A DNA stretch of 64,000 nucleotides from Smallanthus sonchifolius (lineage: Eukaryota > Streptophyta > Magnoliopsida > Asterales > Asteraceae), in contig CM042018.1 in assembly GCA_023525975.1 (NCBI GenBank), positions 102,485,001 to 102,549,000 of the forward strand, read 5' to 3'. The notes beneath the pieces are model-generated. The model was given only the letters and a program-made list of their open reading frames with translations, was not told the DNA's origin and searched no databases. This document shows, piece after piece, positions 62,501-64,000 of the stretch. A program made the position numbers and the translations under genes. Within the stretch, counting starts at the first letter, position 1. Each line of letters starts with the position of its first letter.

Positions 62501-62694
62501 TGCCAAAGGAAGTGATCAGGATATTTGATGAAGTCTGCTTCATCAACTTTTCTGTGAACGATCTGGAGGTACTAGCCGACAAGTACTGCATCTACACTGA
62601 CGAATGGACGAAGCTTCTCTCTGCCAAATACGACAAGTTGATCAAGTTCTGTCTTGATTACAAAAAGAAGATGGAAGCTAAGGAGCAGATGCTG
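59522..62694 (+). pseudogene. aORF of the SIRE element: long additional protein of unknown function (broken)
   Basis: I choose the ATG at 59522 (MARAFTDEFNLVANTEPEWK); an in-frame ATG at 59453 is separated from it by what looks like a splice acceptor (TGTGTGTTTGCAG|GCT). Residues about 1-270 look globular (YLEQFWETAEHD, GRAIAISEDTIRRVLQFGD, HIMIVCISSRKAGKDAMGHD). A Ser/Asp/Glu-rich acidic stretch (about 60345-60475), basic clusters (SSKRKRQ, RRRREKANKKRGDR), a Thr/Pro-rich part, a likely coiled coil (about 61050-61365) and a KEKE tail follow. A frameshift near 61650 and TAG at 62284-62286 break it; it ends at 62692-62697. I see no signal peptide or membrane segment, so an envelope role is not supported. 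Similar proteins accompany SIRE elements in Asteraceae and are often misannotated; function unknown. Confidence 0.8.
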
Positions 62695-62729
62695 TGAAGA
62701 CTGAAGACGATGAAGATCCCGAGCTGTTG

Positions 62730-62742
62730 TCAAGGGGGAGTT
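62730..62742 (+). other. Polypurine tract of the SIRE element
   Basis: TCAAGGGGGAGTT immediately before the 3' LTR. It primes plus-strand synthesis and fixes the LTR start at 62743. Confidence 0.85.
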
Positions 62743-63285
62743 TGTTGATGCACTTTCCTGTGACAACACTCTGGATAGAGTCTTAGTTTGTATTTCTAAT
62801 GTCTGTAATTTGTCTTTGTATTTATGAGTCATTATGTAATAGTTTATCGAGTTGTATTTACGTTTACATAATGTATGTTGTTTTTCTGCTAAGTGTTTTG
62901 CGCACTTACAAGTGCGCAGGAGAAAGCTCCTGCGTACTTAGCAAGTACGCAGGAAGACCCATGCGCACTTGTTAAGTACGCAAGAGCAATTGGTCCTGCG
63001 CACTTGCTAAGTGCGCAGGCATCAGGTCTGTATAAATAGGATAGGTTCACAGAAGCTAAGTACGCAGAACCATTTGTTCAGACGAACTCAGTTTTGCTAA
63101 GTACGCAACTTGTATTCTCTCTGTAACCGTCGAGTGTTTATAATACAAAGAACGTTTATTGTGACTCTCGTGTTTGGTTTACTTTGGTTCGTAAGACTCT
63201 CCACCTAGTCACGGGTATTCCGCAACCCGGTCCGACTAGTAGACCACTTGCATGTGACGATCCGACACACACGAAGGGACCTACA
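62743..63285 (+). repeat. SIRE 3' LTR
   Basis: 543 bp, ending CCTACA before the TSD ATAAA. Compared with unit 1 I see only TTTTGC for TTTTTC and GCAACTTG for GCAGCTTG. It supplies the outgroup state for deciding which array variants are derived. Confidence 0.95.
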
Positions 63286-63290
63286 ATAAA

Positions 63291-64000
63291 CAAGCCTTAA
63301 GTAGACATAACTTTTATAAAAAATGCACAAGTTTATGAGTTTTCTAAATAATATTTGAGTTTTATAACTTTTCTGAGTTTATATGATTTGCATAAGTTTC
63401 CTGTTTAAAGTTTTTATTTATTTAAAGTATTTAAAACAGGAAGCATAATAACAAGGTAAAGTTTTAAATTTTTATAAAGTATTTCCTATTAAGAATATAA
63501 GTTTTATAAAGTTTAAAGGTGTTTTTATAGTTTTTAAATATTTAAATCAATTTTTAAAGATTTAATTAATATGAGTTTGAGTTAAGTTTAATTAGATAAA
63601 AAGATTCTGGACATAAAAGTATAAATAAAAATCATTTTTAAGTTTATAAAGATTTAACAGAATTTATAAAAATTATTAAAAGTGTTAGAAACTGATTAAA
63701 AAGGCTAAAAAAATAAAAAAAGGTGAAAACTGGGCTAACCGGATTCGAACCCGGGTCGCCCGGTTCACAAACACACACACTGCCTTAACCATCCCGCCTA
63801 CGGTTCTCGGTGTTCATTTATCCGTAACAAAAATTTATAAGAAGAATCCCGAAATAGCCCCCAAATCATACGAACCCTAGAAACGAAATCCCGTAATTAC
63901 ACATCGAATTGCCCTCTGTTAATGGAATTAAACAGAGGGCTTTCGATCTATGGGTTGTAACGATCGAAATGAGCACAAGAATTACCTTAAACGATGTTGA
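63291..64000 (-). repeat. L2 LTR continued, with tRNA-like block
   Basis: Resumes the L2 LTR after the SIRE TSD. On the minus strand it carries an A-box-like TAGGCGGGATGGTTAAGG (about 63786-63803), GTGTGTGTGT, and the B box GGTTCGAATCC (63741-63751). An 11-bp inverted pair CCCTCTGTTAA / TTAAACAGAGGG lies around 63911-63940. It runs off the window. Confidence 0.7.

Larger units (their letters stand above)
35527..63285 (+). mobile_element. SIRE-type Copia LTR retrotransposon with extra ORF and amplified 5' end (TSD ATAAA)
   Basis: Outer LTRs at 35527-36069 and 62743-63285 (543 bp each), duplicated target ATAAA at 35522-35526 and 63286-63290, PBS TGGTATCAGAGC at 36072, and polypurine tract at 62730-62742. 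Domain order is gag, protease, integrase, RT, RNase H, then a long third coding region, as in the SIRE/Maximus lineage. Unit 1 LTR and the 3' LTR differ at two positions by my reading, so insertion is recent. Removing the nine extra units would leave about 13.5 kb. All coding regions carry stops and frameshifts. Confidence 0.95.
16364..64000 (-). mobile_element. L1: outer, decayed Copia-type element, host of the nested stack (right end outside window)
   Basis: Two copies of one LTR start TGTTGATCAGTTYTTGAAACATG, at 16364 and 33952. A tRNA-iMet primer binding site lies just left of the right copy (33939-33949), so the element is on the minus strand. The left LTR is split by a solo LTR (16402-19211). 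The right LTR is split from 34076 on by L2. The interior is split by the Gypsy element 21676-32181. Coding traces are limited to a Copia integrase-RT linker-like stretch near 19630-19710; no reverse transcriptase survives. The right end and TSD are not in view. Confidence 0.7.
34076..64000 (-). mobile_element. L2: Tekay-like LTR in the L1 right LTR, split by the SIRE element (right end outside window)
   Basis: Starts TGTCACACCCCAACCTGCGG at 34076 (target TTTAG before it). It continues to 35526, is interrupted by the SIRE element and its array, and resumes at 63291 to the window end. The intron-like module is at 34285-34778 and the tRNA-like block at 63741 on. No PBS or PPT is visible at its left border, so it is a 3' LTR or a solo LTR. 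TSD cannot be checked. Confidence 0.8.

Noticed and set aside
59522..62694. aORF as an envelope gene
   Set aside because: No signal peptide, no hydrophobic membrane segment and no glycoprotein-like cysteine pattern; it is charged and coiled-coil-rich.

Overview
This is plant nuclear DNA. The left end carries the 5' part of an intron-containing gene with consensus GT-AG introns. Almost everything to its right is nested LTR retrotransposon sequence. The LTR families (TGTGACA...GGGGTGTGACA ends), the SIRE-type Copia element with a long extra ORF, and the SINE and hAT debris resemble what is common in the daisy family (Asteraceae). That family assignment is inference; I could not search databases.

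Layout. 377-3031 (minus): ten exons of a gene closely resembling EDR2 (PH-START domain negative regulator of defence), running off the left edge, with telo-box motifs in its leader. 3.5-5.0 kb: AT-rich intergenic DNA with a 32-bp near-perfect inverted repeat. 5053-8172: a solo LTR (TSD TCAAG). 8.2-8.9 kb: a SINE-like sequence and a diverged tandem repeat. 8894-12869: an antisense LTR interrupted by a truncated element at 9263-12061 (TSD TCATG). 13469-14417: a non-autonomous hAT element (8-bp TSD). 14828-15045: a SINE with a 14-bp TSD.

From 16364 to the right edge there is a stack of nested insertions. The outer layer (L1) is a decayed minus-strand Copia element whose left LTR holds a solo LTR (16402-19211, TSD ACAAT). 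Its interior holds an almost complete chromovirus-type (Tekay-like) Gypsy element (21676-32181, TSD TTTTA), and its right LTR holds another Tekay-like LTR (L2, from 34076). L2 in turn received a SIRE-type Copia element (35527-63285, TSD ATAAA) with gag, pol and a long third coding region (aORF).

The main discovery is at 35041-50865. A unit of about 1585 bp, made of L2 flank + SIRE 5' LTR + PBS and untranslated leader, is repeated head to tail ten times, so a retrotransposon insertion junction has become a young satellite-like array carrying ten copies of the LTR promoter. The inner units share variants that the edge units lack, as expected from unequal exchange.

Other points of note. The SIRE LTR, its leader, and two places upstream of the aORF all carry clusters of TGCGYACTT...AAGTRCGCA palindromes; one cluster sits directly before a second TATA box, so the aORF may have its own LTR-like promoter. 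The SIRE 5' and 3' LTRs are almost identical although the ORFs are badly broken, which suggests mobilisation of an already defective element. Five different Tekay-like LTR families here share an intron-like module (GTGAGT donor, ATGTTTYAG acceptor, 450-500 bp), and four share a tRNA-like A/B-box block. No element appears able to encode its own complete set of proteins.
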